DNA of 64,000 nucleotides from Salipaludibacillus sp. CUR1 (GTDB lineage: Bacteria > Bacillota > Bacilli > Bacillales > Salisediminibacteriaceae): positions 401,313-465,312 of the forward strand of contig NZ_JAIWPE010000096.1 of the NCBI RefSeq assembly GCF_021028955.1. The letters are read 5' to 3'. The notes under the pieces are model-generated. The model saw only the letters and a list, made by a program, of their open reading frames with translations. It was not told where the DNA came from and did no database searches. The position numbers were made by a program, and so were the translations under genes. Position 1 is the stretch's first letter, and each line of letters begins with the position of its first letter. Positions 53,893 to 63,924 of the stretch are shown piece by piece.

Positions 53893-54894
53893 ATGATGTA
53901 TGTGGTTTTTATTTTGGCTGCACTAATTACCATTTATTCTGCTGTAAAGCTATCTTCCTTTGCTGACGTCATTGGAGAAAGAACGAAATTAGGAGGGATG
54001 ATGGCAGGTACAATCTTATTAGCCGGGGCCACGTCTCTTCCTGAAGTAACGACGAGTCTGACTGCTATATCTCTAAATAATCCTGATATAGCAGTGAGTA
54101 ATGTACTTGGAAGTAATCTCTTTAACCTTCTTATATTAGCTGTTGCAGATGTCTATTTCAGAAGAAAACAAATGTTCAGTAACATCGGGCTCGATCACCT
54201 TATGACTGGTTTTGTCAATTTCGGCCTTATGGCGTTTGTATTTATTGCTGTATTATTTCCAACAGGCTATCACTTTTTCAACATCGGAGTAGAGATGTAT
54301 CTGCTAGTATTATTTTATACCGTAGGGATGAAAATGATCTCTTCTTCTTCCCAGGCCAATAAAATAGAAGCTGAAGCTGCGGCTGCTGCCGAATCATCTT
54401 ATCATACAGGGGCAATATCTTTAAAAAAAGCTAAATTCGGTTTTGCTTTATCTGCCCTTATTATTTTTATAGCAGGTAGTGCTTTAACTGTTTCAGGGGA
54501 TGCGATTGCTGCAGCTACGGGACTTAGTTCAAGTTTTATAGGAACCTTTCTGATTGCAGGAGCGACTTCCCTCCCGGAAGTGGTTACAGTAATTGTAGCT
54601 GTACAATTGGCTAATTACCATATGGCTGTTGGAAACATCCTGGGAAGTAATATGTTTAATCTGCTGATTCTGGTTCTGAGTGACTTCTTTTACAGAAGCG
54701 GCCCTGTTTTATCTTTTGTAGCCCCCGTCGTACTCATTACAGCTGCAGCCGTCATAATATTAAACCTGGTGATCCTTGCAGGAATGATTTTTGCCCAATC
54801 AAAAATGTCAAATACTTACAATTACTTTCTTCCTTCTGTGATAGTCATTGTATTTTATTTTATAAGCAGTTACTTTTTATGGACTTTAAGTTAA
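53893..54894 (+). CDS. CaCA-family cation antiporter under a Mn2+ riboswitch
   Basis: 333 aa with ten membrane segments in two repeats. The alpha-repeat signatures are GATSLPEVTTSLTA, VSNVLGSNLFNLLIL and GATSLPEVVTVIVA, VGNILGSNMFNLLIL. Members exchange Ca2+, Na+ or other cations for H+; the riboswitch upstream suggests Mn2+ export. The ATG at 53893 has AAGGAGAAG upstream; the earlier open frame lies within the riboswitch. Confidence 0.9.
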   Translation: MMYVVFILAALITIYSAVKLSSFADVIGERTKLGGMMAGTILLAGATSLPEVTTSLTAISLNNPDIAVSNVLGSNLFNLLILAVADVYFRRKQMFSNIGLDHLMTGFVNFGLMAFVFIAVLFPTGYHFFNIGVEMYLLVLFYTVGMKMISSSSQANKIEAEAAAAAESSYHTGAISLKKAKFGFALSALIIFIAGSALTVSGDAIAAATGLSSSFIGTFLIAGATSLPEVVTVIVAVQLANYHMAVGNILGSNMFNLLILVLSDFFYRSGPVLSFVAPVVLITAAAVIILNLVILAGMIFAQSKMSNTYNYFLPSVIVIVFYFISSYFLWTLS

Positions 54895-55008
54895 ACTTAT
54901 TTCGCTTATTTAGTGTCCGGCAGCTGGCTAGGATAGACTTTATAAGTGTTGTATAAGGCACCTATAAAGCCTTTTGATAAAAAATAAATCCTGGAAAAGC
55001 AAGTTAAA

Positions 55009-55047
55009 AAGAATGGTCTCACTAATCGGTGAGAGCCATTCTTTTTT
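55009..55047. terminator. Terminator in gap between antiporter and thioredoxin genes
   Basis: AAGAATGG plus TCTCAC pairs with GTGAGA plus CCATTCTT, then TTTTTT. It terminates the antiporter transcript; it could also serve the other strand. Confidence 0.8.
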
Positions 55048-55130
55048 AAGGTTTTATAATGGGGGTGGTTCCAAATTGAAAATGCTTGCCTGATTCCAAA
55101 ATCAACATTTACCTTTTAAAGAGCATACTT

Positions 55131-55688
55131 TTAAGATGACTCTTTAGTCCATGCCTCTATTTTTTCATTTATTTTTTGAGCGGACATAAGCCCGTCCGTC
55201 CGTTCACTGACCTGGCCTTTTTCATTAATCATAAAGCTGGTCGGGATCCCCATCACTTTAAATTCTTTTTGAGCTTTTCCTTCTGTATCGAGCAAAACCT
55301 CGATTTCACCAGGTTCAGTCTGTTTCACGTAATTCTCAATTTCTGATTTATTTCTGTCTTCTTTTGTTAAATTAACCGCGATTATCTTTATTTTATCGGC
55401 TGAAGAGCCGCCTTGAACCTCTTTTACTTCCTTCCACTGCTCCTGACAAACGTGGCACCACGTCGTAAAGAAAAATACGAATAACCTTTCTCCCTGAAAG
55501 TCCCCTAAAGTCACTCGGTTTCCGTCCATGGTTTCCAACGGCAGGCTATAAAGAGATTCATCTTCCTGAGCAGCTGTTTCCGACATTGCTTTTTCTACCA
55601 TTACCCATTCATTTGAAGAAAAGAGGTAAAAAACGCCCCCAGCACACAGTAAAAAAAACATTAAAGCCCATTTAGCACGTTCCAGCAT
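55131..55688 (-). CDS. ResA/TlpA-like membrane-anchored thioredoxin
   Basis: 185 aa. An N-terminal membrane anchor (about residues 7-24) precedes a thioredoxin-like domain with WCHVC, the redox-active CxxC, and GIPTSFMINEKG with the cis-Pro. It probably reduces or oxidises disulfides outside the membrane, for example in cytochrome c maturation; no ccdA or res genes are near. The ATG at 55688 has AGGGGGAC upstream. Confidence 0.9.
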   Translation of the reverse strand: MLERAKWALMFFLLCAGGVFYLFSSNEWVMVEKAMSETAAQEDESLYSLPLETMDGNRVTLGDFQGERLFVFFFTTWCHVCQEQWKEVKEVQGGSSADKIKIIAVNLTKEDRNKSEIENYVKQTEPGEIEVLLDTEGKAQKEFKVMGIPTSFMINEKGQVSERTDGLMSAQKINEKIEAWTKESS

Positions 55689-55745
55689 ATCCTGTCCCCC
55701 TCTCATTCAATCCTTATGTGAAAAAGAAGGGACAAATGACAGTAA

Positions 55746-56897
55746 CTATGAATTTTTCGCATTAGCTGTAAACTTATCAACAACTAAAGCGATTGCTCCG
55801 TCTCCTGTTACATTCGCTGCTGTTCCAAAGCTGTCCTGAGCCATATACAAGGCAATCATTAACCCGACAGCCGCTTCATTAAAACCTAACATAGAAGTTA
55901 AGATACCAATGGCTGCCATAATAGCGCCCCCCGGAACTCCCGGAGCAGCAATCATGATGACACCTAACATGGCTATCACGGGAAGCATTGTAAAGAAATC
56001 CGGAACAGCATAGCCATCTAAAACAGACATAACAGCTATGGTACAACTAACAATCGTAATTACACTTCCTGATAAATGGATTGTGGCACCAAGGGGAATG
56101 CTGAAGTCCGCAACATCTTCCCTCACTTTGTTTGCTTTAGCCTGCCTCAATGTCACGGGGATTGTAGCGGCACTGCTCATGGTCCCTAATGCCGTAAAAT
56201 ATGCCGGCAGCATGTTTTTCAACAAAGATAAAGGATTGCGCCCGGCAAAACTTCCTGCTACAACATACTGAATAAAAATCCAGACCCAGTGAGTTAAAAC
56301 AGCTATAACCAGTACAAGTCCAAAAACTTGTAACGTGTCAAACACTGTTCCTTCTGCAGCTAATTCTGCAAAAATACCCGCTATATAAAATGGCAGCAAA
56401 GGAATAATTATACTTTTAATGACTAATTCAATAATTGTTTTTCCTTCATCAAAAAAGCGGATCAACACATTATTCTTTATTTTAGCCATTCCTATTCCAA
56501 ATAAAAAGGCTGTAATAAGCGCAGTAATTACACCCATTAACGGATCAATTTCAAAAGAGAAAAAACCTTCCAGCCCCGCCCCTTCTTCCGGCACTGCTCC
56601 TTCTGAAGCAATGAGCGGCATAACGATGGTGGCAATAAAAAAAGCTGCAATACCTGCTGCTAACGTAGATAAATAAGCAGTCCCTACACTCATTCCAACC
56701 AGTTTACCTGAATGTGCCCCTAGTTTTGAAACTCCTGAAGCAATAAAAAACAGAATGATCAGAGGAATCATAAATCCAATAAATTCTCCAAAAATGTCTC
56801 TGAAAGTAAGCAGGGTTCTGGTAAGCCAGTCTATTCCAATTAGTCCTGTAACGATACCTGCTGCGATGCCTGCAATTAGTTTTAAAATTAATTTCAT
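55746..56897 (-). CDS. DAACS family dicarboxylate/amino acid:cation symporter
   Basis: 383 aa, about eight membrane segments plus re-entrant loops. The Ser-rich hairpin ALGTMSSAATIPVTL and ATIHLSGSVITIV, with APGVPGGAIMAAIGIL, are the DAACS signatures. It imports glutamate, aspartate, serine or dicarboxylates with Na+ or H+; the substrate is unresolved. It is shorter than most GltP members. GAAAAGGAA precedes the ATG. Confidence 0.9.
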   Translation of the reverse strand: MKLILKLIAGIAAGIVTGLIGIDWLTRTLLTFRDIFGEFIGFMIPLIILFFIASGVSKLGAHSGKLVGMSVGTAYLSTLAAGIAAFFIATIVMPLIASEGAVPEEGAGLEGFFSFEIDPLMGVITALITAFLFGIGMAKIKNNVLIRFFDEGKTIIELVIKSIIIPLLPFYIAGIFAELAAEGTVFDTLQVFGLVLVIAVLTHWVWIFIQYVVAGSFAGRNPLSLLKNMLPAYFTALGTMSSAATIPVTLRQAKANKVREDVADFSIPLGATIHLSGSVITIVSCTIAVMSVLDGYAVPDFFTMLPVIAMLGVIMIAAPGVPGGAIMAAIGILTSMLGFNEAAVGLMIALYMAQDSFGTAANVTGDGAIALVVDKFTANAKNS

Positions 56898-57074
56898 TTC
56901 CTTTTCTTCCCTTCATGAACTGTCCTCACTTAAAAGACATTTGTATTTACTTAGCACTACTTATATTGCCTTCCGTAAAGTGATTAATCAACAGGTTATA
57001 AAAAAGTCTTAATTTTAAGTTAATTGGGTGTTTGCATTTAATTTTTAAACGTCGTATAATGTGATAAGTTTAAG

Positions 57075-57350
57075 ATGAACAGCGATGAGAAAGAGAAGTA
57101 CTTTTCCGGTAGCATGATCAGAGAGTCTGCGGATGGTGGGAGCAGAACATGCGGCGAAAAGGAATGGCCTTTCGAGCTGGCCGGCTGAAATAACAGTAGG
57201 CGGGTCCGTCTTCTCAAACGTTACCTTGAGACTCCTTACCAGTCAGTGGTGAGGTCATGAAGCGATTTCCGTGTAAATGGAAATAAACAGGGTGGCACCG
57301 CGGTCCATTCGTCCCTAGTATCTATTAGGAGACGAATGGGCTTTTTTGTA
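57075..57350 (+). ncRNA. T-box leader of trpS
   Basis: The T-box sequence AGGGTGGCACCGCGG is at 57289-57303. Stem I elements precede it: GCGATGAGAAAGAGAAGTA near the 5' end and GGATGGTGGGAGCA. The likely specifier codon is TGG at 57165-57167 in AAGGAATGGCC. The terminator is CCATTCGTC ... GACGAATGGGC with TTTTTT at 57304-57350. Uncharged tRNA-Trp should permit read-through into trpS. Confidence 0.93.
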
Positions 57351-57360
57351 TGGAACTTAA

Positions 57361-58404
<1,044 letters not shown>

Positions 58405-58412
<8 letters not shown>

Positions 58413-59163
58413 TCGTTTTTTTCTTTTCCTGAGGCTGTTGAAGTTCCCACAGTTTCTCGAAAAAGGGCTGGCCTTTTATCATTGCCTGACAATAATTTTC
58501 ATGACGCTTAGACCATCCGTGTTTTATATCATTAAATAAACCGTCCCAAGCTTCATCAAAAGACATTAATTGTATCTCATGATATTTGTGCGGAGCCCAT
58601 TCAGTATACCAGTATCTTAATTCAGCCAGTTCAGCCTGGCAGTACAGCTGATCGAAAGCCATAAACAGGAGCTGCTTTAATTGTTTCTCCCGCCTGACCA
58701 GTCCGTGCATCAAATGCGGTTCGGGAGACAGCATATGATATTGTTTATCACATTCCAGGTAATCCATATAGTAATCTGATACAGGATGATCCTCCACCAG
58801 TTTTCTCAGCTGTTCTTCCTGTCTCGGAACCATCCGGCTTTTGCGAATTGGCGTATGATAACCTAAAGTATCAACGATGAGAGCCCTTGTCCCATTTGTT
58901 GCTATAAAACAATACTCTAACGCATTCCGCTCATTTTTCTGCCGAATAAAGCTTTGTTTATAAACGTCTGCAAGCAGCTCCTCAGGAAGTTCCTGCAGAG
59001 TATTTTCAATATAATCAAGCAAGGTATCAGTTATTCTGACTACCGCCACTTGATCCAGAAGTTCAATCCTGTCGCTTTTTTTCCATTCAAAAAATTCACA
59101 AACATTGTAGCTGTTCTCTTCTCCCTCAAACCAGTTTACCCAAACATCCCTCATGTGAAGCAT
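58405..59163 (-). CDS. yjbA: YjbA (UPF0736) family protein
   Basis: 252 aa, soluble, with many aromatic residues. DVWVNWFEGEENSYNVCEFFEWKK, PIRKSRMVPRQE and YWYTEWAPHKY are shared with B. subtilis YjbA, which also lies beside trpS. Function unknown. AGGAGG precedes the ATG. Confidence 0.92.
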
Positions 59164-59240
59164 GGACAGACCTCCTTACTTATTCTTTGCCAACAGTATT
59201 CGCAGATCGTATCCATATTATTCCACAAAGGCTTTATTTC

Positions 59241-59462
59241 TTATATTTTCTTTCTCTTATGTCCTCTTTTCATTGGAAAATAGACAATTATCCAAATGAT
59301 AAATATACCGGCAGCAAACATATACGTTTCAATTCGCTGTACCAAAAATAATAAGAAGTTCTGAAGGGAGTAACCAACCGTTAACAAATTCAAATAAGCT
59401 ACTAAACTTACGCCCCCAAAGACGGCGAGAGCGAATCCTATAATTAACATAAAAAACTTCAT
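59241..59462 (-). CDS. Small membrane protein (73 aa)
   Basis: 73 aa with two hydrophobic segments (about residues 3-28 and 45-64) and a basic C-terminus RGHKRKKI. GAAGGGAGGGG precedes the ATG. The family is not recognised. It sits between yjaZ and yjbA, where B. subtilis has the app operon. Confidence 0.65.
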   Translation of the reverse strand: MKFFMLIIGFALAVFGGVSLVAYLNLLTVGYSLQNFLLFLVQRIETYMFAAGIFIIWIIVYFPMKRGHKRKKI

Positions 59463-59550
59463 GAAGCCCCTCCCTTCACAGGACCTGGCGATTAACCACC
59501 TAAGGTAGTCTATGAAAGGAAAACAGGCATTAGGACTCGCAAACGAGATT

Positions 59551-60366
59551 TCATCCCTTTACTTGCTTATTTTTAGTAAATTTACCTGTTAAAAACTGAT
59601 GATCTTTCATTTCGAGCAAAACCCGGGAGTCTGAAGATTGATCATCTTTCAAATAATTACTAATAATTTCATAACCGAGCTGGTATCCCATTAATGGGGG
59701 AATCCCCTTTCTCGATCCATACAATAAATCTGCGTGGTTTTGCCTTCCCCGAAGATTAATATTCTTTGAATAAATATCTTTCCACCAGGTTTCAACCATT
59801 TCTGAAGGATATCTCTTTGTCCATGGAGCTGAATATTCTTTCCCCAGACGGTTTTGAACTTCCCATTCAGCCAGTCCTTCCATAATCATTGATTCCAATA
59901 AAGTAATCGAACTCTCTTTTATTCTCTGATATTTAATCCGGCAGGCATGATGGTACTCATGCAGCAATAAAGCTTTTTGATCATTTTCCGGAAGCGAATC
60001 TTTCCAAAAAGCTATAATATAGTCAGGAAATGTGCAGCCGTTTTTACCATCAAGCTCCTCCATTATGTTTGTATGACGCTGGTTCAAGGGAAATAAAAAT
60101 ATATCAATTTCAGGACCCTTAAACTCTTTTTTTAAAACCAGCATATACTCTTTCAAGTTAATTAAGTTTATTTTTTTTCTCCATACCATCCAGTCCCGTT
60201 TTGTCTTTAAAGATACAGGCGTCATTCCCTGGGACATAAGAAAATTGAACCATTCTTCGTTGATTTTTGTTTTATCTTTATCAAACAGCGGCTGGAAGGC
60301 CTTGCTTAACGTTATTTTGTCCAGATGGTGGCGGAGCACCCAGGAAGACGTATCATATAGTCTCAC
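59551..60366 (-). CDS. yjaZ: YjaZ-like DUF2268 putative zinc protease
   Basis: 271 aa. HEYHHACR gives the HExxH zinc site, and MIMEGLAEWEV carries the third ligand Glu; both are in the DUF2268 domain. Probably a cytoplasmic zincin; the target is unknown. The synteny with yjbA-trpS supports YjaZ. The start at 60366 (ATG, MRLYDTSSW) is divergent from fnr. Confidence 0.88.
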   Translation of the reverse strand: MRLYDTSSWVLRHHLDKITLSKAFQPLFDKDKTKINEEWFNFLMSQGMTPVSLKTKRDWMVWRKKINLINLKEYMLVLKKEFKGPEIDIFLFPLNQRHTNIMEELDGKNGCTFPDYIIAFWKDSLPENDQKALLLHEYHHACRIKYQRIKESSITLLESMIMEGLAEWEVQNRLGKEYSAPWTKRYPSEMVETWWKDIYSKNINLRGRQNHADLLYGSRKGIPPLMGYQLGYEIISNYLKDDQSSDSRVLLEMKDHQFLTGKFTKNKQVKG

Positions 60367-60388
60367 TATATACCTCCCAAAAGTTTTT

Positions 60389-60404
60389 AGTGATTTGCTT
60401 CACT
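60389..60404. promoter_or_regulatory. Fnr-type palindrome between yjaZ and fnr
   Basis: AGTGATTTGCTTCACT, a perfect AGTGA-N6-TCACT palindrome that differs from the Fnr consensus only in the outermost base pair, 67 bp before the fnr start. Confidence 0.5.
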
Positions 60405-60470
60405 TTTTTAAAATATTTACTGTGATATGCTACCATTAAGGTATGCGAACCCAAGAAAGGTGGGTACTCA

Positions 60471-61193
60471 ATGTCAAAAAAACTATATAATTACAAAAAT
60501 TATAATCCTTTTTTCGAACAGCTGTCCGAGGAAAACCAGCAGCATCTCTTATTACATGGAGAAAAGGTTACGGTTCCAAAAAACAAAATATTATTTTATG
60601 AAGGAGAAACAGTAAAATATATATATTTAATTACTAAAGGGCACGTTCAAATGAGCAAAATGACAATGGATGATAAAAAATTTGTTATTCATATAAAAAG
60701 GGAAAATGACATTGTTGGGGAATTCAGCCTCTTTAATGACATGCGTGCAAGTATGACAGCGGAAGCAAAAACACCTGCCACACTTATCCGCTTCGACAAG
60801 GATATACTCGAAGGGCTGTTTATTCAAAACGGGGAAATTGCCACGGCTTTTATTAAACTTTTTGCAAGAAATACGCAAGCCACCCAGGCCAAATTTTCTG
60901 ATTTGCTCTTATATGGCAAGACGGGCGCATTTTATTCCATCCTTATTCGCTTCGCACACTCTTACGGAGTTGAACATCCTGAAGGAATTAAAATAGATAT
61001 GAAGCTGACTAACCAGGAGCTTGCCTATTTTATCGGATCAACAAGGGAAACAGTCAACCGGATGTTCAACGAGCTTAAAAAAGACGGTGTAACCGAGATT
61101 GAAAATGGCTATATAGTTATAAAAAAAATAGAAGAGCTAAAAAAGCACCTCCATTGTGAGAAATGTCCTTTGGAAATATGTACATTATCCTGA
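60471..61193 (+). CDS. fnr: Bacillus-type Fnr, oxygen-responsive regulator
   Basis: 240 aa Crp/Fnr family. An N-terminal cyclic-nucleotide-like barrel, a dimerisation helix and a C-terminal winged helix with LTNQELAYFIGSTRETVNRMFNELK. The end HCEKCPLEIC gives C-x2-C-x4-C, the [4Fe-4S] cluster ligands of Bacillus Fnr, plus an Asp in the middle of the protein (KFSDLLLYG) as the probable fourth. It activates anaerobic genes. AAAGGTGGG precedes the ATG. Confidence 0.93.
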   Translation: MSKKLYNYKNYNPFFEQLSEENQQHLLLHGEKVTVPKNKILFYEGETVKYIYLITKGHVQMSKMTMDDKKFVIHIKRENDIVGEFSLFNDMRASMTAEAKTPATLIRFDKDILEGLFIQNGEIATAFIKLFARNTQATQAKFSDLLLYGKTGAFYSILIRFAHSYGVEHPEGIKIDMKLTNQELAYFIGSTRETVNRMFNELKKDGVTEIENGYIVIKKIEELKKHLHCEKCPLEICTLS

Positions 61194-61228
61194 TGGGAAG
61201 CAGGCTGGGGATTGCAGCCCATCCAGCC

Positions 61229-61260
61229 GCCGTCCTCCCTTCCCGGAGGACGGCTTTTTT
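61229..61260 (+). terminator. Terminator of fnr
   Basis: GCCGTCCTCC / GGAGGACGGC with TTTTTT. Confidence 0.9.
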
Positions 61261-61287
61261 GCTGCAGAGGAGAATAGAAAGTTTTTT

Positions 61288-61911
61288 CTATACAAGATGA
61301 TGTTTATGGGCATATATTGCCGCCTGAGTACGGTCTTCCAGTTCCAGCTTTGCCAGTATATGGCTTACATGAGTTTTCACCGTTTTTATACCTATAAATA
61401 ACTCTTCCCCTATTTCTTTATTTGATTTACCTTGACCAATCAGGCAAAGGACTTCTTTTTCCCTTTTGGTCAATTCATCATGTTTCGGCTTATTATTCAT
61501 ATGCCGGAACATTTTCTGAGTCACCTGCCCCTGAAAAGTCGGCTCTTCTTTTACAGCTTTACGTATAGCTGAAGCAATTTCATCTGCTGTTGATGTTTTC
61601 AGCAAGTAACTGAAGGCTCCTGCTTCCATTACAGGAAACAGCATTTCATCATCAAGGTAACTTGTCAAAACTATAATTTTTGCCCGGGTTTTTGAAAGGA
61701 CCTTCGTTGCTTCAATCCCGTTCATTTTCTCCATAAGCAAGTCCATCAGTATAACGTCAGGATCGAATTTAGAAGCAGCTTTAATGGCTTCTTCCCCATC
61801 TCCGGCTTCCCCGGCCACTTCTATATCATCTTCCACGTTTAAGTATGTAACCAGCCCCATCCGTACCATTTCATGATCATCTACCACGAGCACTTTGATC
61901 TTCCTCTCCAT
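61288..61911 (-). CDS. liaR: Response regulator LiaR
   Basis: 207 aa NarL family. Receiver: VVDDHE with phospho-Asp in DVILMDLLME, Thr/Ser in IIVLTSYLD, Lys in YLLKTS. LuxR-type HTH: LTKREKEVLCLIGQGKSNKEIGEELFI. It responds to lipid II-targeting antibiotics and envelope damage through LiaS. It is the last gene of liaFSR; GGAGGAG precedes the ATG. Confidence 0.93.
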   Translation of the reverse strand: MERKIKVLVVDDHEMVRMGLVTYLNVEDDIEVAGEAGDGEEAIKAASKFDPDVILMDLLMEKMNGIEATKVLSKTRAKIIVLTSYLDDEMLFPVMEAGAFSYLLKTSTADEIASAIRKAVKEEPTFQGQVTQKMFRHMNNKPKHDELTKREKEVLCLIGQGKSNKEIGEELFIGIKTVKTHVSHILAKLELEDRTQAAIYAHKHHLV

Positions 61912-61931
61912 CTTCTCTCCTCCTCAACCTT

Positions 61932-63068
61932 TTATTGGTGCTTTGTCAGCGGAACTCTGAATTCAAGCTTTGTCCCTTTTCCCGGGTACGAAACAATCGT
62001 TAAATGACCGCCAAGTTCAACCATCCTTTCTTTCATTGAACTTAATCCGTAGTTCCCTGTCTTTTCTTTCTGCACGTTATCCGTATCAAAGCCCCGCCCG
62101 TCGTCTTCAAGTACGATTAGCAGGCGTTCCCCGCGAAGAAAAGCATGCAGCTGAACTTTTGAAGGATCGGCATGTCTTAATGCATTGGACAAACCTTCCT
62201 GAAGGACACGGAAAAGCTGCTCTTCGGTTCCTTTTTCCATAGGAGGAACCTTTTTTAAATCGCATTCAAAAGTCAGATGAGGATGCTTGCTCAATAATTC
62301 TTTCATTAAACTTTCCATCGCCTGTTTTAACGATTTTCCTTCCAGGGTGACAGGGCGAAGGTGCATAATTAAAGCCCTTAATTCCTGCTGGGCGTGATGA
62401 ACCATTTTTTCCGTTTGCTTAAACAGATCTTTCGCTTTTTCAGGCCTTTTATCTAAAACTTTCGGAAGAGCTCCAAGGGACATGGATACAGCAAATAATT
62501 CCTGGCTGACCGCATCATGCAAGTCCCTGGCAAGCTTCCTCCGTTCTTCCAGACCTGCTCCTTTTTCAGCCTCTTCAATCAGCTTGGCATTCTCGTTTAA
62601 CAGCCTTCTCATAGATACAATCTGCTGCTGCAGGTCATCTGTTAACTCATTAACTTCATCAGCAAGTTTTTTAAGTTCATCATTTCTTTCCACAGTTATT
62701 TTCCTGTTTAAGGAGCCTCTTTGAAACTGTTTCAGCTGATGAATAATATGTGCAAGCGTCCTTTTAAGTGACAGGCCGTAAGAGTAATAATACACCCATC
62801 CCGTAATCAGAAATATAACCATAATAATAACTATTAAAAAAGCAAAAATAAGTCTGTCAGAAGCTAAGCCTGTAATGTCGTATAAGAAAGTTGAGGGGGC
62901 TCCGGGAGTATGCGGAAGAAAACTTTGTAAAATAAGAAAAAGAATAAACACGGCTGCTCCTGCTGTTAAGACCACTTTAGTCTGTATTCTGAGAAGGTCC
63001 CAAAGAATTCCCTGCAGAGATTCTTTATTCTTTTTATTTTTCTCCTGAATCTTTCCGGTTTCAGTCAA
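61932..63068 (-). CDS. liaS: Sensor histidine kinase LiaS
   Basis: 378 aa. Two membrane segments (about residues 32-52 and 75-98) enclose a short extracellular loop, followed by HAMP, HisKA_3 (KLARDLHDAVSQELFA, phospho-His) and HATPase (NALRHADPSK, DDGRGFD, GLSSMKERM). Its intramembrane sensor layout is typical of LiaS. The start is TTG 63068, 9 nt after GGAGG and overlapping the liaF stop by 8 bases; the upstream reading to 63092 covers the ribosome site. Confidence 0.92.
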   Translation of the reverse strand: MTETGKIQEKNKKNKESLQGILWDLLRIQTKVVLTAGAAVFILFLILQSFLPHTPGAPSTFLYDITGLASDRLIFAFLIVIIMVIFLITGWVYYYSYGLSLKRTLAHIIHQLKQFQRGSLNRKITVERNDELKKLADEVNELTDDLQQQIVSMRRLLNENAKLIEEAEKGAGLEERRKLARDLHDAVSQELFAVSMSLGALPKVLDKRPEKAKDLFKQTEKMVHHAQQELRALIMHLRPVTLEGKSLKQAMESLMKELLSKHPHLTFECDLKKVPPMEKGTEEQLFRVLQEGLSNALRHADPSKVQLHAFLRGERLLIVLEDDGRGFDTDNVQKEKTGNYGLSSMKERMVELGGHLTIVSYPGKGTKLEFRVPLTKHQ

Positions 63069-63924
63069 CTGTGAGAACCTCCACATCTCCAATACTCAGA
63101 TCAACATTGAGTATTAATCTTTTTTCTGACTCATGGAATCCCGGGCTTGTGTAAGTAGCATTCCTGCCTGTCCCTCCATGAGAATCATCAAAGAGCGTCA
63201 CTTCACCAACTTTCACGTAAACACCAGCTTTTACAGCCATTTCTTTCGGAACGTAAATTTCCACTGAACCTATCCAGCTGGATACGTCAATTATATTGTC
63301 GCCTTCCTTTAGGATCGCTTTAGTCAAATCAAGTTCAATACTTCCTATTCCCATATTTATATCCATACCATCGGGTTCCCATGGCTGTTTGCCAAGAGAA
63401 ATATCTCCAATAAAGGTCCGGTGTGTTTTTCTGTCTTGTCCAGGTCGCCCCACTGTTCCGCTGAAGGGTCCAAAATTAAAATCAGCAGAGCGGTCTTTGT
63501 TTTTACCTTTCCTCTTTTCTCTCTTAACTTTTTCTATATCATCAGGCCCTAAATTAATTACTACATTACCGTCACGGTCAAATAATACTTTAAAACCTAT
63601 ATATACGATCAGAAGAGGCCATATCCAGCTCCATAAATCTCCCAGACCATAGCTGAACCACCCTGCATTGTTTCCTAATAGAACAGCTCCGGCTGCTGTG
63701 ACAATGAGTCCCCATATAATTTTGCCAATATGCCATCTGTCTCTTCTTAAACCGTGAAAAAAATAGACGAGTCCCTCAAAAAGAATTTTTAATCCGAAGA
63801 GAACAATAATTGCCGGCCAGAAAGTCGAAAAAAGACTAGTTACTTCCGTATCAATAAAACCAGTATTTGCCAGAAGAAAGACGATTCCTGTACTTAATAT
63901 GAGGATTCCTATGAAATTCTTCAT
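63061..63924 (-). CDS. liaF: LiaF, negative regulator of LiaRS
   Basis: 287 aa. Four N-terminal hydrophobic segments (about residues 4-22, 27-50, 65-82 and 88-105) are followed by a soluble beta-rich DUF2154 domain with GDISLGKQPWEP, GIGSIELDLTKA and VDLSIGDVEVLTVD. It inhibits LiaS until envelope stress. AAGAGGTG precedes the ATG. A liaI/liaH partner is not visible in the last 76 bp of the window. Confidence 0.92.
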   Translation of the reverse strand: MKNFIGILILSTGIVFLLANTGFIDTEVTSLFSTFWPAIIVLFGLKILFEGLVYFFHGLRRDRWHIGKIIWGLIVTAAGAVLLGNNAGWFSYGLGDLWSWIWPLLIVYIGFKVLFDRDGNVVINLGPDDIEKVKREKRKGKNKDRSADFNFGPFSGTVGRPGQDRKTHRTFIGDISLGKQPWEPDGMDINMGIGSIELDLTKAILKEGDNIIDVSSWIGSVEIYVPKEMAVKAGVYVKVGEVTLFDDSHGGTGRNATYTSPGFHESEKRLILNVDLSIGDVEVLTVD

